Shown: positions 31,340 through 32,086 of the stretch, one piece after another | How the letters are laid out: each line of letters opens with the position of its first letter | Position numbering within the stretch: position 1 is the first letter of the stretch | NCBI GenBank assembly: GCA_902825945.1 | Contig: CADECY010000021.1 | Location: forward strand, 1 to 32,086 | Reading direction: 5' to 3' | Source: an uncultured Acidobacteriota bacterium | GTDB taxonomy: Bacteria; Acidobacteriota; Terriglobia; Bryobacterales; Bryobacteraceae | Length of the DNA: 32,086 nt | Translations under genes and position numbers: made by a program | Notes under the pieces: generated by a model | What the model saw: only the letters and a program-made list of their open reading frames with translations | Databases searched by the model: none | What the model was told of the DNA's origin: nothing

Positions 31340-32086
31340 TCAGTTCGATTTGGACAGCTTTTCGGTCAGCGTCACGGCCTGCGTGAGCTTGAAGTTGATC
31401 CGAGTCTCGACAGGAAGATCCGCGGGCTTGCCGCGTCCGGCGACAACCACGCCGCCTCCCGCGGCGCCACCAGCACCAGCTCCGATCACCGCGCCTTTAC
31501 CGCCTCCGGCGATCGCGCCGATGGCTGCGCCGATCGCGGCGCCAACGCCGACCTTCTTCGCATCCTCGGTCTTGGAATTCTGATCGGCTTTCCGTTCGAA
31601 CGTCTGGGTATGGATCGCGACCTTCTGCCCGTCGGCCGTGCTCAAGTGCGTGAGTTCGACCGAGAGGAACGACGTACCCTTCACGCGTCCGCCCTTTTCG
31701 GCCTGGACCACGCGGCCCTCGACGCGTGCGTTCTTCTCGGCGATCGCGAACCCGTCGACGACCAGCGGTTCCGAGAGCGACGCGGAGAACGTGTCACCCG
31801 AGGCATGGATGTCGGAGGAGACGCGCTCGAGCATCCGCACCGGAATCAGCGTTCCTTCTGGAATCGTGAGCGTCTTCGCCAGACGGAGGGGCTTTGTGGC
31901 CGGTTCGGTGGCCGTGCCGGGCGGAGGACTCAGCACGACAGGCGGGCGGACCGGTTCCGCGGGCTTGGGAGCCGGTTCACTGTTCGAGATCGTGGGCGCC
32001 GGAGGCCGCGCGGGAGTGGGAGCGCTCACCGGTTCCGGCCTCGGCGCGGGTGCTTCGACTCGCGGCGGCTCCACTCGCACCGGCTC
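31340..32086 (-). CDS. Proline-rich protein with C-terminal glycine-zipper region (5' end outside window)
   Basis: The frame is open to the window edge, so the N terminus is missing. The visible part of about 248 residues starts with a Pro/Ala/Glu-rich tract of 'EPVRVEPPRVEAP' style that could span the periplasm. A conserved domain follows: 'LTIPEGTLIPVRMLERVSSD', 'FSASLSEPLVVDGFAIAEKN', 'VEGRVVQAEKGGRVKGTSFL'. Next come a glycine-zipper segment (GVGAAIGAAIGAIAGGGKG and a further Gly/Ala run) that may insert in or lie on a membrane, and a terminal 'INFKLTQAVTLTEKL' strand. Similar glycine-zipper envelope proteins are common in Acidobacteriota; function unknown. A GTG at 32080 exists but is not taken as the start because the Pro-rich frame continues beyond it. 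Confidence 0.7.
   Translation of the reverse strand, partial: EPVRVEPPRVEAPAPRPEPVSAPTPARPPAPTISNSEPAPKPAEPVRPPVVLSPPPGTATEPATKPLRLAKTLTIPEGTLIPVRMLERVSSDIHASGDTFSASLSEPLVVDGFAIAEKNARVEGRVVQAEKGGRVKGTSFLSVELTHLSTADGQKVAIHTQTFERKADQNSKTEDAKKVGVGAAIGAAIGAIAGGGKGAVIGAGAGGAAGGGVVVAGRGKPADLPVETRINFKLTQAVTLTEKLSKSN

Overview
The window looks like a piece of an Acidobacteriota chromosome, most likely from the Bryobacterales/Solibacter side. This is inferred from content, not from a marker gene. The DNA is GC-rich. It carries three giant Oar-like TonB-dependent receptors with an N-terminal carboxypeptidase-regulatory-like domain, a PadR regulator overlapping an 'ADOP' type MacB/FtsX permease, a BshC bacillithiol-synthesis enzyme, and several secreted acidobacterial-style proteins. 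Genes are tightly packed with ATGA overlaps. No tRNA, rRNA, CRISPR array, insertion sequence or phage gene was seen.

Layout. (1) 2-4438, plus strand: the end of a sulfatase-fold protein, a REC-HPt-REC phosphorelay protein, a membrane-anchored HEAT-repeat protein and a membrane family-2 glycosyltransferase, spaced as one operon. This looks like a phosphorelay-linked surface polysaccharide system. (2) 4440-7157, plus: a Tat-exported TIM-barrel sugar isomerase/epimerase-like protein and a secreted alpha/beta hydrolase, each with its own promoter. (3) 16158-7171, minus: two TonB-dependent receptors, a periplasmic TPR protein and a small secreted protein, probably a glycan or chelate uptake group. 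No SusD, TonB or ExbBD is present. (4) 16247-16816, plus: a secreted protein made of three tandem DUF4177-like repeats, followed by a 317-base gap with a perfect DnaA-box 9-mer. (5) 21450-17134, minus: bshC, a large secreted PHP-like protein and a MOSC protein in a close row. Divergent from it are cyaY (frataxin) and hemW on the plus strand, giving a thiol/sulfur/iron/heme neighbourhood. (6) 22918-23473, minus: a frameshifted remnant of a DUF3226-like gene. (7) 27089-23670, minus: a third TonB-dependent receptor with a good sigma70-type promoter overlapped by 21-bp phased direct repeats. (8) 30623-27187, minus: padR, the ADOP permease and an OGFr-family protein, driven by a near-consensus promoter with a perfect 15-bp palindrome at the predicted start site. 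(9) 30729-32086: two small membrane proteins and the C-terminal part of a proline-rich, glycine-zipper protein cut by the window edge.

A recurrent theme is promoter placement. Four genes have a -10-like hexamer ending exactly 6 nt before the start codon and no Shine-Dalgarno sequence, as expected for leaderless mRNAs. The padR operon and the third receptor instead have -35/-10 promoters with 17-bp spacers and short leaders containing a ribosome binding site.
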